From contig NZ_JODM01000028.1 in the NCBI RefSeq assembly GCF_000717995.1, forward strand, positions 19,673 to 83,672: a DNA stretch of 64,000 nt, in the 5' to 3' direction. The notes under the pieces were generated by a model, which worked only from the letters and a program-made list of their open reading frames with translations, searched no databases and was not told where the DNA came from. Source of the stretch: Streptomyces violaceorubidus. GTDB taxonomy: Bacteria; Actinomycetota; Actinomycetes; Streptomycetales; Streptomycetaceae. Made by a program: the position numbers and the translations under genes. Every line of letters begins with the position of its first letter. Position 1 is the first letter of the stretch. This document shows positions 16,458 to 24,565 of this stretch, piece by piece.

Positions 16458-18032
16458 ATGAAGACGCTCGACCACTGGCTCGCCTCCCGGTGGCGGCGCT
16501 CGGCCGTCGCCGTGCTCGCCGGGGCCCTGCCCGTGCTCGCCTTTCCAGGCCCTGCGCTGTGGTGGTGGGCCTGGTTCGCGCTGATCCCCTGGATCCTGCT
16601 GGCCCGGACCGCGCCGGGCGGCAGGCGCGCGGCGTACGACGGGTGGTGCGGCGGGTTCGGCTTCGTGCTGGCCATGCACCACTGGCTGCTGCCCAACCTG
16701 CACGTGTTCACGTTCGTCATCGCCGCGCTGCTCGGCGCGCTGTGGGTCCCGTGGGGCTGGCTGGTGCACCGGACGCTGGGCGGGGCGCCGTCGGCTGGCC
16801 GGGTCGCGGCGGCCCTGGTGGTGCTGCCGTCGGGCTGGCTGCTGGCGGAGCTGGTCCGCTCCTGGCAGGGGCTCGGCGGCCCCTGGGGCATGCTCGGCGC
16901 CAGCCAGTGGCAGGTGGCCCCGGCGTTGCGGCTCGCCTCGGTGGGCGGCGTGTGGCTGCTCAGCTTCCTGGTGGTGAGCGTCAACGTCGCGCTCGCCGTC
17001 CTCGTCGCCGTGCGCCGGGCGAGGGTGCCGGCCCTGGCCGGGCTCGTCGCCACGGCCGCGGCCACCTCGGCGGCCTGGATCTGGTCACCGCGCCCCGACA
17101 CCGACCAGCGGGTCGCGATCGCGGTGGTGCAGCCGGGCGTCGTCGCCGGGGCGGACAGCGCCGACCGGCGGTTCGACCGCGAGGAGCGGCTGACCCGGCA
17201 ACTCACCGACCGGGACCTCGATCTGGTCGTCTGGGGCGAGAGCAGCGTCGGCTTCGACCTGGACGACCGGCCGGACCTCGCCCGGCGGCTGGCCGCGCTG
17301 TCCCGGGAGACCGGCGCGGACATCCTGGTCAACGTGGACGCGCGGCGCTCCGACAAACCCGGCATCTACAAGAGTTCGGTGCTCGTCGGCCCCGAGGGCC
17401 CGACCGGCGACCGGTACGACAAGATGCGGCTCGTCCCCTTCGGCGAGTACGTGCCCTTCCGCTCGGTGCTCGGCTGGGCCACCTCCGTGGGCAAGGCGGC
17501 GGGCGAGGACCGCAGGCGGGGCACCGAGCAGGTGGTGATGGACGTCGGCGACGGACTGCGGATCGGGCCGATGGTCTGCTTCGAGAGCGCCTTTCCCGAC
17601 ATGAGCCGCAGCCTCGCCGCCGACGGTGCCGAGGTGCTGGTCGCCCAGTCCTCGACCTCGACCTTCCAGCACACCTGGGCGCCCGAGCAGCACGCCTCGC
17701 TCGCCGCGCTGCGCGCCGCCGAGACCGGCCGGCCGATGGTCCACGCGACGCTGACCGGCGTCTCCGCCGTCTACGACGCGAACGGCAGGCGGATCGGCTC
17801 CTGGCTCGGCACCGGCGCGAGTACCTCACGGGTGTACGAGATCCCGCTCGCCCACGGCACCACGCCCTACGTCCGCTACGGCGACTGGACGGTGTACGCG
17901 GCGCTGCTGGTCCTCGCCGCCTGGGGCGCCGCGCAGGGCGCGGGGGCGGCGCGGCTCAGGCGGAGCGGCCGAGCACGGCCCGCACCACGCGCTCGCACAG
18001 CTCATGGGTCTCCAGCGCGTCCCGGGCACTGA
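16458..18032 (+). CDS. lnt: Apolipoprotein N-acyltransferase
   Basis: A 524-residue membrane enzyme that N-acylates the lipid-modified Cys of lipoproteins. The N-terminal 210 residues hold about seven hydrophobic segments; the nitrilase-like domain runs from about 218 to 480. The catalytic triad is visible as E261 (WGES), K322 (YDKMRLVPFGEYVP) and C374 (CFESAFPD). A last membrane helix near 490-505 is followed by an Arg-rich tail. Streptomyces often has two Lnt proteins. The AGGGAGGAG ribosome binding site fixes the ATG. The last 77 bases overlap the convergent Gfo/Idh gene. Lipoproteins elsewhere in the window (Rieske, ModA, family 5 SBP) are possible substrates. Confidence 0.95.
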   Translation: MKTLDHWLASRWRRSAVAVLAGALPVLAFPGPALWWWAWFALIPWILLARTAPGGRRAAYDGWCGGFGFVLAMHHWLLPNLHVFTFVIAALLGALWVPWGWLVHRTLGGAPSAGRVAAALVVLPSGWLLAELVRSWQGLGGPWGMLGASQWQVAPALRLASVGGVWLLSFLVVSVNVALAVLVAVRRARVPALAGLVATAAATSAAWIWSPRPDTDQRVAIAVVQPGVVAGADSADRRFDREERLTRQLTDRDLDLVVWGESSVGFDLDDRPDLARRLAALSRETGADILVNVDARRSDKPGIYKSSVLVGPEGPTGDRYDKMRLVPFGEYVPFRSVLGWATSVGKAAGEDRRRGTEQVVMDVGDGLRIGPMVCFESAFPDMSRSLAADGAEVLVAQSSTSTFQHTWAPEQHASLAALRAAETGRPMVHATLTGVSAVYDANGRRIGSWLGTGASTSRVYEIPLAHGTTPYVRYGDWTVYAALLVLAAWGAAQGAGAARLRRSGRARPAPRARTAHGSPARPGH

Positions 18033-18861
18033 GCACCTCCCCGGAGCGCACCGCGTCCAGGAAGGCGAGCACCGCCTGCTCGATGCCGCGCTGGCGGGCC
18101 ACCGGCACCCAGTCGCCGCGCCGCCGCACGGTCGGCTGGCCCTTGTGGTCGATCACCTCGGCGAGGTTGACCACCTGGCGCTTGGTGTCCTGGCCCGAGA
18201 CCTCCAGGATCTCCTCCGCCGAGCCGCTGAGCCGGTTCATCACGCCGAGCGCGGTGAAGCCGTCCCCGGCGAGCTGGAGCACGACGTGGTGGAGCAGGCC
18301 GTCCTCGGCACGGGCGCGCACGGTCACGTCGTCGACCGGTCCCGGCACCAGGAACCTCAGCGTGTCGACGACGTGGATGAAGTCGTCGAGGATCATCGTG
18401 CGCGGGTCCTCGGGCAGCCCGGTGCGGTTCTTCTGCATGAGGATCAGCTCGCGCGGGTGCTCCGCGCACTGCGCGTACCCGGGGGCGTGGCGCCGGTTGA
18501 AGCCGACGGCGAGGCTGGTGCCGCGCTCCTCGGCGAGGGCCACCAGGCGCTCGGAGTCGGCGAGTTCATAGGCGAGGGGCTTGTCCACGTACGTGGGGAC
18601 GCCGGCGTCCAGCAGCCGGGCCACGATCTCGGGGTGGGCGGCGGTCGGCGCGTGCACGAAGACGGCGTCGAGCCCCTGGGCGAGCAGCGCGTCCAGGTCG
18701 GCGTGGCGCTGCGCCGGGGGGATGCGCAGCTTGTCCGCGACCCGGGTGAGGGTGGCCGGGGTACGGGTCTGCAGGTGCAGCTCGATCCCGGGGAGGGCGG
18801 CCAGCACCGGCAGGTAGGCCTTCTGCGCGATGTCACCGAGTCCGATGCAGCCGACCTTCAC
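17956..18861 (-). CDS. Gfo/Idh/MocA family oxidoreductase
   Basis: A 301-residue NAD(P)-dependent oxidoreductase. The N-terminal Rossmann fold has VGCIGLGDIAQKAYLPVL (residues 3-20), the family EKP motif appears as YVDKPLA near residue 95, and the C-terminal alpha/beta domain contains DDFIHVVDTLRFLV with the His used in substrate binding. Members oxidise or reduce sugars and inositols; the substrate is unknown here. The GTG start is supported by GAGGAG 8 bases upstream; the longer open frame upstream is not family-like. It overlaps the 3' end of lnt on the opposite strand. Confidence 0.92.
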   Translation of the reverse strand: MKVGCIGLGDIAQKAYLPVLAALPGIELHLQTRTPATLTRVADKLRIPPAQRHADLDALLAQGLDAVFVHAPTAAHPEIVARLLDAGVPTYVDKPLAYELADSERLVALAEERGTSLAVGFNRRHAPGYAQCAEHPRELILMQKNRTGLPEDPRTMILDDFIHVVDTLRFLVPGPVDDVTVRARAEDGLLHHVVLQLAGDGFTALGVMNRLSGSAEEILEVSGQDTKRQVVNLAEVIDHKGQPTVRRRGDWVPVARQRGIEQAVLAFLDAVRSGEVLSARDALETHELCERVVRAVLGRSA

Positions 18862-18874
18862 GGGCTGTGCTCCT

Positions 18875-19162
18875 CTACCGTTCGTTGTGCTCGCCGACCT
18901 GGGTCCGCCGGGAAGCATACGGGGGCTGCGGGGGCCGCCAGTCGGCGATGCCGTCGAAGCCGCGCAGGAACGGGGCCGGTCCGGCCCTGGACAGGGCGGA
19001 CATCGCCGCGTCGCGGACGGCGGTCGAGGCGCGGTTGCCCATCAGGTCGAGGCGGGCCACCTTGACCGCCCGGTGGGCGATCGCGGTCGTGCGGAACAGC
19101 CGGGCGGCCGTGCGGGCGGCGAGGTACTGGCTGTGGCGGGTGTCGGCCGACGCCTTGGTGGC
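18875..19162 (-). pseudogene. C-terminal remnant of a FAD-dependent monooxygenase
   Basis: The last 95 codons of a minus-strand frame read TKASADTRHSQYLAARTAAR and end RGFDGIADWRPPQPPYAS plus a short tail. This resembles, from memory, the C terminus of UbiH-type flavoprotein monooxygenases of Streptomyces. No FAD motif, start codon with ribosome binding site or N-terminal two thirds is present; upstream coding character ends near 19165-19185. It appears to be the tail of a gene whose front was deleted. Confidence 0.5.
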
Positions 19163-19189
19163 CGCGCCGGCACTGGCGACGCGCCGGGC

Positions 19190-19372
19190 GTCACCCGCAA
19201 CCGCGCGCTGACGCCGGCCCGGCACGTGCTGTCGCCTCTGGCCCGGGCGGACGGCCTGATGTTCAGCGGTCCGACCGGGACCTTCCCCGCCGAGGTGCCG
19301 AGCCTCCACGAGGTGCGGTCGGGGGTGCGGGAGCTCCTCGGGGGCATGCCGGGCGGCGGTTCGGACAGCTGA
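19190..19372 (+). pseudogene. C-terminal remnant of an unrecognised gene
   Basis: A plus-strand frame ending in a stop reads VTRNRALTPARHVLSPLARA and then GLMFSGPTGTFPAEVPSLHE and VRSGVRELLGGMPGGG, which looks like genuine protein (balanced composition, codon-biased) but has no start or preceding domain. I do not recognise the family. Its coding character begins where the minus-strand monooxygenase remnant loses its own, so the two tails abut head to head across a probable deletion junction near 19.17-19.19 kb. Confidence 0.4.
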
Positions 19373-19413
19373 AACCCCTGGTGGGACCGTCCGTTGTGGG
19401 CGAGGATGCCGGG

Positions 19414-19926
19414 ATGACGACCGAACGCCGCGAACCCCCCGTCGACGCCGACGAACGCACGATGCTGGAGGGCTGGCTGGAGTACCACCGGCAGACCCTC
19501 GCCTGGAAGTGCGAGGGACTCACCGACGAGCAGTTGCGGACCGCCGCCGCGGCACCGTCGACGCTGACCCTGATGGGACTCGTCCGGCACATGGCGGAGG
19601 TGGAGCGCAGCTGGTACCGCAGGGTGCTGGCGGCCGAGGACGCGGGCCCGATCTACTACTCCGACGAGGACCCGGACGGCGAGTTCCGGCTCACCGAGTC
19701 GGACACCTTCGCCGAGGCCCACGCCACCTGGCAGGCCGAGATCGAGGCGGCCCGGCGCAACACGGCCGGGGTCCCCCTGGGCGAACCGACCCGGGGCAGG
19801 CACCTGCGCACCGGCGAGCGCTACACCCTGCGCTGGATCCACACCCACATGATCGAGGAGTACGCGCGCCACAACGGGCACGCGGACCTGATCCGCGAGC
19901 GGCTCGACGGAGCCACCGGCGACTGA
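19414..19926 (+). CDS. DinB-family (DUF664) metal-dependent protein
   Basis: A 170-residue four-helix protein of the DinB/YfiT superfamily. The metal-binding histidines are visible: His in LMGLVRHMAEVERSWYRR near residue 55 and the pair in WIHTHMIEEYARHNGHADLIRE near residue 145. Actinobacterial members include mycothiol-dependent S-transferases such as maleylpyruvate isomerase, so thiol transfer or isomerisation is possible, but the substrate is unknown. The start MTTERREPP was preferred over an upstream in-frame ATG whose extra residues are not family-like. It immediately follows the deletion scar. Confidence 0.87.
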   Translation: MTTERREPPVDADERTMLEGWLEYHRQTLAWKCEGLTDEQLRTAAAAPSTLTLMGLVRHMAEVERSWYRRVLAAEDAGPIYYSDEDPDGEFRLTESDTFAEAHATWQAEIEAARRNTAGVPLGEPTRGRHLRTGERYTLRWIHTHMIEEYARHNGHADLIRERLDGATGD

Positions 19927-20029
19927 CGTCACCCCGGGTCACCCACGGGACTCCGTACGGGGCCGGAGATCACCCGTGCGGGGCAACCTCCGCTCGTCCG
20001 GCGCCGGTCGGGGGCCCCGAACCAGCAGA

Positions 20030-20536
20030 GTGGCGCGGGTGCATCGAACGACGACCACCGCAACGCTTCTGGTGACCGTGGCTGTCTCGGCCCTGACCGG
20101 CTGTACGACGGTCGGGGCCCCGTCCCCGGCCGAACCGTCGGCGGCGGGCGCGCGCTCGTTGGCGCCCCGCCCGGACGGCCCGGCGGAGCCCCGCGTCGTC
20201 CAGGCCCCGGCGCGGGAGGCCCTGGAGATGATCGAATCCTCCCCGAGCCCGGAGCGCACCGGCGGAGAACCGCGCCGCACACAGCCCTCCGCGCCCCCGT
20301 CCGCCCCGCACCGTCCCCCGGCCGCCCACGCCCCCGAACGGCGGCCCGCCCGTCCGGCGGCACCGGCGCACACCCGGGCGCCCGAGCCCTCCCGGCCCCG
20401 TGTACCGGACCTCCCCCGCGTGTCCGGCGACGGCACCGGCGGGAAGGCGGACGTGTGCTCCCTCGGCAAGCAGTACGGCGGTTGGCGGCCCGGCAGCCCC
20501 GAGGCCCGCATCTGCGAGCAGGCGTACGGCCGCTGA
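20030..20536 (+). CDS. Small Pro-rich lipoprotein
   Basis: About 168 residues with a lipoprotein signal: Arg-containing N terminus, hydrophobic core TATLLVTVAVSAL and lipobox LTGC followed by TTVGAPSP. The mature part is Pro/Ala/Arg-rich and disordered, ending in a compact conserved-looking segment with two Cys (DVCSLGKQYGGWRPGSPEAR then ICEQAYGR), a C-terminal motif I have seen in other Streptomyces lipoproteins. GTG codons at 20030 and 20039 are both possible starts; neither has a clear ribosome binding site. Function unknown; likely surface-anchored and a substrate of the lipoprotein pathway. Confidence 0.72.
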   Translation: MARVHRTTTTATLLVTVAVSALTGCTTVGAPSPAEPSAAGARSLAPRPDGPAEPRVVQAPAREALEMIESSPSPERTGGEPRRTQPSAPPSAPHRPPAAHAPERRPARPAAPAHTRAPEPSRPRVPDLPRVSGDGTGGKADVCSLGKQYGGWRPGSPEARICEQAYGR

Positions 20537-20569
20537 GCCCGGCCCGCCCAGCGCAGGGACGGGCCGGGC
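20537..20569. terminator. Bidirectional terminator hairpin
   Basis: Perfect 10-bp arms GCCCGGCCCG and CGGGCCGGGC with a 13-base loop lie between the convergent lipoprotein and TPR-like genes. Confidence 0.7.
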
Positions 20570-20580
20570 CGGGGCCGGAG

Positions 20581-21123
20581 CTAAGGGCGCTGCCGGGGCG
20601 GGCGGCCCCAGCCGTCGGGCCGGTCGGGCCCCTCGGTGTCCCGGGCGGCCCGGTCCAGGCGCTGCTCCAGCCGGTCGATCGAGGCGCGCACGCCCTCCCC
20701 GTAGCGCCCGGGCGCGAGGGACCGGGCCGCGGCGCGGGCGCGCCCCAGGTGCAGCCGGGCGGCCTCCCGGTGACCGAGCCGGTCGTAGTCCGCGGCCACG
20801 TTCAGATGGAGGGAGGGGTAGAGGGCCCGGGCGGCGGACGTGCCCTCGTGTGCGTCGGCGGGCGGGCCCTGCGTCAGTTCCTCGGCGGCCGACAGCGCCC
20901 GCAGGTCCCAGGCCAGCTCCTCCGCGGGGTCGTCCTGGGTGTCGGCCAGGTAGTGGGCCAGCGTGCAGCGGTGCAGGGCGTCGCCGTGCTCGCCGATCTC
21001 CGCCCACAGGCCGAGGAAGCGGCGCCGGGCCTCCTCGCGGTCGCCCGCGTGGTGCAGCATGGCGACCTGACCGATCCGCGTCAGCACGGCATCCGGCGCC
21101 GCCTGCTCCTGTCCCTTCGCCAC
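20581..21123 (-). CDS. TPR-like helical hypothetical protein
   Basis: A 180-residue, entirely helical protein with Ala/Arg/Glu-rich repeats resembling tetratricopeptide units (AVLTRIGQVAMLHHAGDREE, then HLNVAADYDRLGHREAARLHLGRARAA). There is no signal, membrane helix or catalytic motif. TPR-like proteins usually mediate protein contacts; the partner is unknown. It sits 85 bases downstream of ung on the same strand and may be co-transcribed with it. The ATG start lacks a strong ribosome binding site. Confidence 0.78.
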   Translation of the reverse strand: MAKGQEQAAPDAVLTRIGQVAMLHHAGDREEARRRFLGLWAEIGEHGDALHRCTLAHYLADTQDDPAEELAWDLRALSAAEELTQGPPADAHEGTSAARALYPSLHLNVAADYDRLGHREAARLHLGRARAAARSLAPGRYGEGVRASIDRLEQRLDRAARDTEGPDRPDGWGRPPRQRP

Positions 21124-21207
21124 CGCGTCCTCCGTGCCCTCGTCGGCTGTCCCGACGACGCTAACCGCACGCGTCCGCTTTGCCCGTCAGGCGGCACCGG
21201 GTCCGGC

Positions 21208-21891
21208 TCAGCCCAGGTTCGGGATGGTCCAGTCGATCGGTTCGTGGCCCTGCGCCGCGACCGCCTCGTTGATCTGGGTGAAGGGGCGGGAGCCGAAGAA
21301 CTTCTTCGCGGACAGCGGGGAGGGGTGCGCTCCCTTGACCACGGCGTGCCGCGCCTCGTCGATCAGCGGCAGCTTCTTCTGCGCGTAGTTGCCCCACAGC
21401 ACGAACACCGCCGGGTCGGTCCGGGCGGCCACCGCGCGGATCACCGCGTCGGTGAACAGCTCCCAGCCGCGGGACTTGTGCGAGTTCGCCTCGCCGGCGC
21501 GGACCGTGAGCACCGCGTTGAGCAGCAGGACGCCCTGCTTCGCCCACGGCATCAGATAGCCGTTGTCCGGGATCGGGGTGTCCAGCTCCGCGTGCATCTC
21601 CTTGTAGATGTTGCGCAGGGACGGCGGGACCTTCACCCCCGGCCGGACCGAGAAGCACAGCCCGTGCCCCTGGCCCTCGCCGTGATACGGGTCCTGGCCG
21701 AGGACCAGCACCTTCACCCGGTCGAACGGCGTGGCCTCCAGCGCGGCGAAGACCTCCTCCCGCGGGGGGTAGACGGGGCCGCTCGCCCGCTCCTCCTCGA
21801 CGAACTCCATCAGCTCCTTGAAGTAGGACTGTTGCAGCTCGCCCCCCAGCACCTCGCGCCAGGACTCGGGCAGCATGGCGATGTCGGTCAC
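21208..21891 (-). CDS. ung: Uracil-DNA glycosylase (family 1)
   Basis: A 227-residue UNG that excises uracil from DNA to start base excision repair. The water-activating motif GQDPYHG has catalytic Asp at residue 67, the uracil-specificity Asn is in LLLNAVLTVR, and the minor-groove loop with catalytic His is HPSPLSAKKFFGSRPF. Length is standard. The GTG start has AAGGAAG 6-7 bases upstream. It lies 74 bases downstream of the family 5 substrate-binding protein gene on the same strand, without obvious functional relation. Confidence 0.97.
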   Translation of the reverse strand: MTDIAMLPESWREVLGGELQQSYFKELMEFVEEERASGPVYPPREEVFAALEATPFDRVKVLVLGQDPYHGEGQGHGLCFSVRPGVKVPPSLRNIYKEMHAELDTPIPDNGYLMPWAKQGVLLLNAVLTVRAGEANSHKSRGWELFTDAVIRAVAARTDPAVFVLWGNYAQKKLPLIDEARHAVVKGAHPSPLSAKKFFGSRPFTQINEAVAAQGHEPIDWTIPNLG

Positions 21892-21965
21892 GTCAACTTC
21901 CTTACGCTGTGCGGTCGCTTCCACTGCCCAAGAACCTACCGCCGACCACTGACAACGGGGGCCGC

Positions 21966-23552
21966 CTACCAGCTCGTCTTCCGTTCGAGCTGCCACATCA
22001 TCATGATCGTCGACGGGTCCAGCGCCTGCTCCGCGCCCGAGATGTCCGTACTGGCGGCCACGTACTGCTTGCCCTGCCACAGCGGCAGCAGCCGCGCGTC
22101 GTCCACCATGATCTGCTGCGCCTGCTCGAACTCCCGCTCCACGTCGGCGCGGTCGCTCTCCCGGCGTGAGCGCGGCAGCAGCTCACCGGTGATCTTCGGC
22201 GAGAGGTAGGGCGTGCCGAGCGCGTTCTGCCTGCCGACGAAGGGGGCGATGAAGTTCTCCGCGTCCGGGAAGTCCGGGGACCAGCCGCGACCGAAGACCG
22301 GGTACTCGCCCTTCTGGTAGCCGGCGACGTACGTCTTCCAGGGACGGCTCTCCAGGGTGACCTCGAACAGGCCGGAGGCGTCGAGCTGCCGCTTGAGCTC
22401 CTTGAACTCCAGCGCCGTCTCGGAGCCGTAGCGGTCGGTGGTGTACCAGAGGGTGAGCGGGACCGGGTCGGTGATGCCGGCGTCCTCGAGTATCCTGCGG
22501 GCCTTGGGGACACTGGGGTCGCCGTAGTCGTCGAAGAAGCCCGTGGTGTGACCGGTGAGGCCCTTGGGGACCATCGAGAACAGCGGGTCGACGGTGTCCT
22601 GGTAGATCCGGTGGGCGATCATCGTCCGGTCGATCACCTGGGCGACGGCCTGGCGCACCTCCTTGCGTCCCGCCCAGGGGTCCTCGGGGTTGAAGACGAG
22701 GTAGCTGATCTCCGTACCGCTGCCCTCGACCAGTTGGAGGTTCTCCTCCTTGCCCTCCTGGCCCTGGAGGGCGATGACGTCGTCGGCGGCCAGGCCGCGG
22801 TAGGTCACCTGGATGTCCCCGTCGCGCAGCGCCTTCACCATGCCGGCGGAGTCCTTGAAGTAGCGGACGGTCACCGCCTTGTTGTGCCGCTCGGCGAACC
22901 CCTCGTAGCGGTCGTTGCGCACGAGCTCGGCCCGTTCGCCGTCCTCGTACGACTGCAGGGTGTACGGGCCCGAGCCCACCACACCGTTGCCTTCGCGCAG
23001 GGCGTCCGCGGGGTAGTCGCCGGGGTCGACGATCGACATGGCGGGGGTGGCGAGCACGAACGGGAAGGTGGCGTCGGGCTTGTTGAGGTGGAAGACCACC
23101 TCGCGTCCGCTCGGCGCCTGGACCCGCTCGAGGCTGCCGAGCAGGCCGGCCGGACCGCCGTTGACGTTGATGTCCTTGATCCGGTCGATCGAGTACTTGA
23201 CGGCCCGGGCGTCGAGGCGGTCGCCGTTGGAGAAGGTCAGACCCTCGCGCAGCTCGCAGCGGTACACCTGGTTCGTGCTGTCGGTGAACGAGCACTGCTC
23301 GGCGGCGTCGGGCTGGGGTGCGGTGGCCCCGCTGGGGTAACTGAGCAGCGTCTGGTAGATGTTCCGGAACAGCTCCCAGGAGCCGTCCCAGGACGCGGCC
23401 GGATCGAGCGTGCTGGGGGCGCTGGTGGTCCCCACGACGATCGGCTCCTCGCTCCTGGAACTGTCGGACGACAGGATCCCGCATCCGGTGGCCAGTGACG
23501 ATATGGACACGATGGCCGCGACCCGCCGCAGGCCTCGCTTCCGGTTGAACAC
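21966..23552 (-). CDS. Family 5 extracellular solute-binding lipoprotein
   Basis: A 528-residue SBP_bac_5 protein (oligopeptide/dipeptide/nickel class). It begins with FNRKRGLRRVAAIVSISSLATGC, an Arg-containing signal and lipobox ending at a Cys near residue 21. Mature-domain signatures include VVGTTSAPSTLDPAASWDG, the ribbon YRCELREGLTFSNGDRLDARAV and GSGPYTLQSYEDGERAELVRND, with EISYLVFNPEDPWAGRKEVRQAV in the middle. The GTG was chosen because GAGGAG lies 7 bases upstream. No permease or ATPase genes are adjacent, so it is an orphan binding protein that must use transporters encoded elsewhere. A LacI-type palindrome lies about 100 bases upstream. Confidence 0.92.
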   Translation of the reverse strand: MFNRKRGLRRVAAIVSISSLATGCGILSSDSSRSEEPIVVGTTSAPSTLDPAASWDGSWELFRNIYQTLLSYPSGATAPQPDAAEQCSFTDSTNQVYRCELREGLTFSNGDRLDARAVKYSIDRIKDINVNGGPAGLLGSLERVQAPSGREVVFHLNKPDATFPFVLATPAMSIVDPGDYPADALREGNGVVGSGPYTLQSYEDGERAELVRNDRYEGFAERHNKAVTVRYFKDSAGMVKALRDGDIQVTYRGLAADDVIALQGQEGKEENLQLVEGSGTEISYLVFNPEDPWAGRKEVRQAVAQVIDRTMIAHRIYQDTVDPLFSMVPKGLTGHTTGFFDDYGDPSVPKARRILEDAGITDPVPLTLWYTTDRYGSETALEFKELKRQLDASGLFEVTLESRPWKTYVAGYQKGEYPVFGRGWSPDFPDAENFIAPFVGRQNALGTPYLSPKITGELLPRSRRESDRADVEREFEQAQQIMVDDARLLPLWQGKQYVAASTDISGAEQALDPSTIMMMWQLERKTSW

Positions 23553-23650
23553 GCGCACGCTCCTCGATCCGCCGTACCGAAGTCGGCAGACCATACCGCA
23601 GCGCCATGCCCCCGGAACCCCCTTCTGAACAGGGGTTTTGATCATTTGAG

Positions 23651-23668
23651 GATGACTACGTTGTCATC
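23651..23668. promoter_or_regulatory. Candidate LacI-type operator
   Basis: GATGAC-TACGTT-GTCATC is an 18-bp near-perfect palindrome (16 of 18 positions) with a central CG, the format of LacI-family operators. It lies upstream of the substrate-binding lipoprotein gene and beside the terminator of the neighbouring SDR gene. Confidence 0.5.
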
Positions 23669-23688
23669 GTGCACCGGGTTCCGATACG

Positions 23689-23728
23689 CGGACACGGGCG
23701 CCGTTCTCGTCGACGGCGCCCGTGTCCG
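23689..23728 (-). terminator. Strong hairpin terminator of the SDR gene
   Basis: Fifteen-bp perfect arms (CGGACACGGGCGCCG and its complement) with a 10-base loop lie 32 bases downstream of the SDR stop codon on the minus strand. Confidence 0.8.
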
Positions 23729-23760
23729 GGATCGATCGTGCGGGGTCCTGGTGGGCGAGA

Positions 23761-24522
23761 TCAGGCCACGCCGGCGTTCAGGAAGATGCCGCCGTCGACG
23801 ACGAGCGTCTGACCGGTGACCCAGGCGGACTGCTCCGAGGTGAGGAACGCGGCGGCGCCGCCGATGTCGGACGGCACACCGAGCCGGCCCAGCGGGTAGC
23901 CCGCGGCGGCCTCCTCCTCGCGGCCCTCGTACAGGGCGGCGGCGAACTTGGTCTTCACGACCGCCGGGGCGATGGCGTTGACCCGCACCCCGGGCGCGAA
24001 CTCGTGCGCCAGCTGCGCGGTGAGGTTGATCAGCGCCGCCTTGCTCACGCCGTACGCGGCGATGAAGGGCGAGGGCGAAAGGCCCGCGACGGAGGCGATG
24101 TTGACGATCGCGCCGCCGTTGTCCTTCTGCCAGGCGTGCCAGGTGCGCTGGGCGAAGCCGAGCGCCGAGATCACGTTGGTCTCGAAGACCTTGCGCGCCA
24201 CGTTCAGGTCGAGGTCGGCGATCGGGCCGAACACCGGGTTGGTACCGGCGTTGTTGACCAGGAAGTCGACGCGGCCGAAGGCCTCCATCACGCGCTCGAC
24301 GGCGACGGCCTGGTGGGCCTCGTCGTGCGCCTTGCCGGCGACGCCGATGACCCGGTCGGAGCCGAGCTTGTCGACGGCCTCCTTCAGCGCGTCCTCGTTG
24401 CGGCCGGTGATGCAGACCCGGTCGCCGCGCGCGACGAGCGCCTCGGCGACGCCGTAGCCGATGCCCCGGCTGGCGCCCGTGACGAGCGCGACCTTGCCGG
24501 AGAGGGCGGGGAGTTCAGTCAT
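23761..24522 (-). CDS. SDR family oxidoreductase
   Basis: A 253-residue classical SDR with the cofactor motif TGASRGIG (residues 15-22), an Arg after the second strand (TGRNEDAL) consistent with NADP preference, NNAGTN, and catalytic Ser (NIASVAG), Tyr and Lys (YGVSKAA). The C-terminal substrate loop reads PAVVKTKFAAALYEGREEE. It is probably a 3-oxoacyl or secondary-alcohol reductase; the substrate is not predictable. It follows a second SDR gene by 43 bases on the same strand, so the two form a likely operon of paired reductases. Confidence 0.92.
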   Translation of the reverse strand: MTELPALSGKVALVTGASRGIGYGVAEALVARGDRVCITGRNEDALKEAVDKLGSDRVIGVAGKAHDEAHQAVAVERVMEAFGRVDFLVNNAGTNPVFGPIADLDLNVARKVFETNVISALGFAQRTWHAWQKDNGGAIVNIASVAGLSPSPFIAAYGVSKAALINLTAQLAHEFAPGVRVNAIAPAVVKTKFAAALYEGREEEAAAGYPLGRLGVPSDIGGAAAFLTSEQSAWVTGQTLVVDGGIFLNAGVA

Positions 24523-24565
24523 GTCAGTGGTCCCTAATCCCGGTGTTCCCTGGTCTCCGCCCGCC

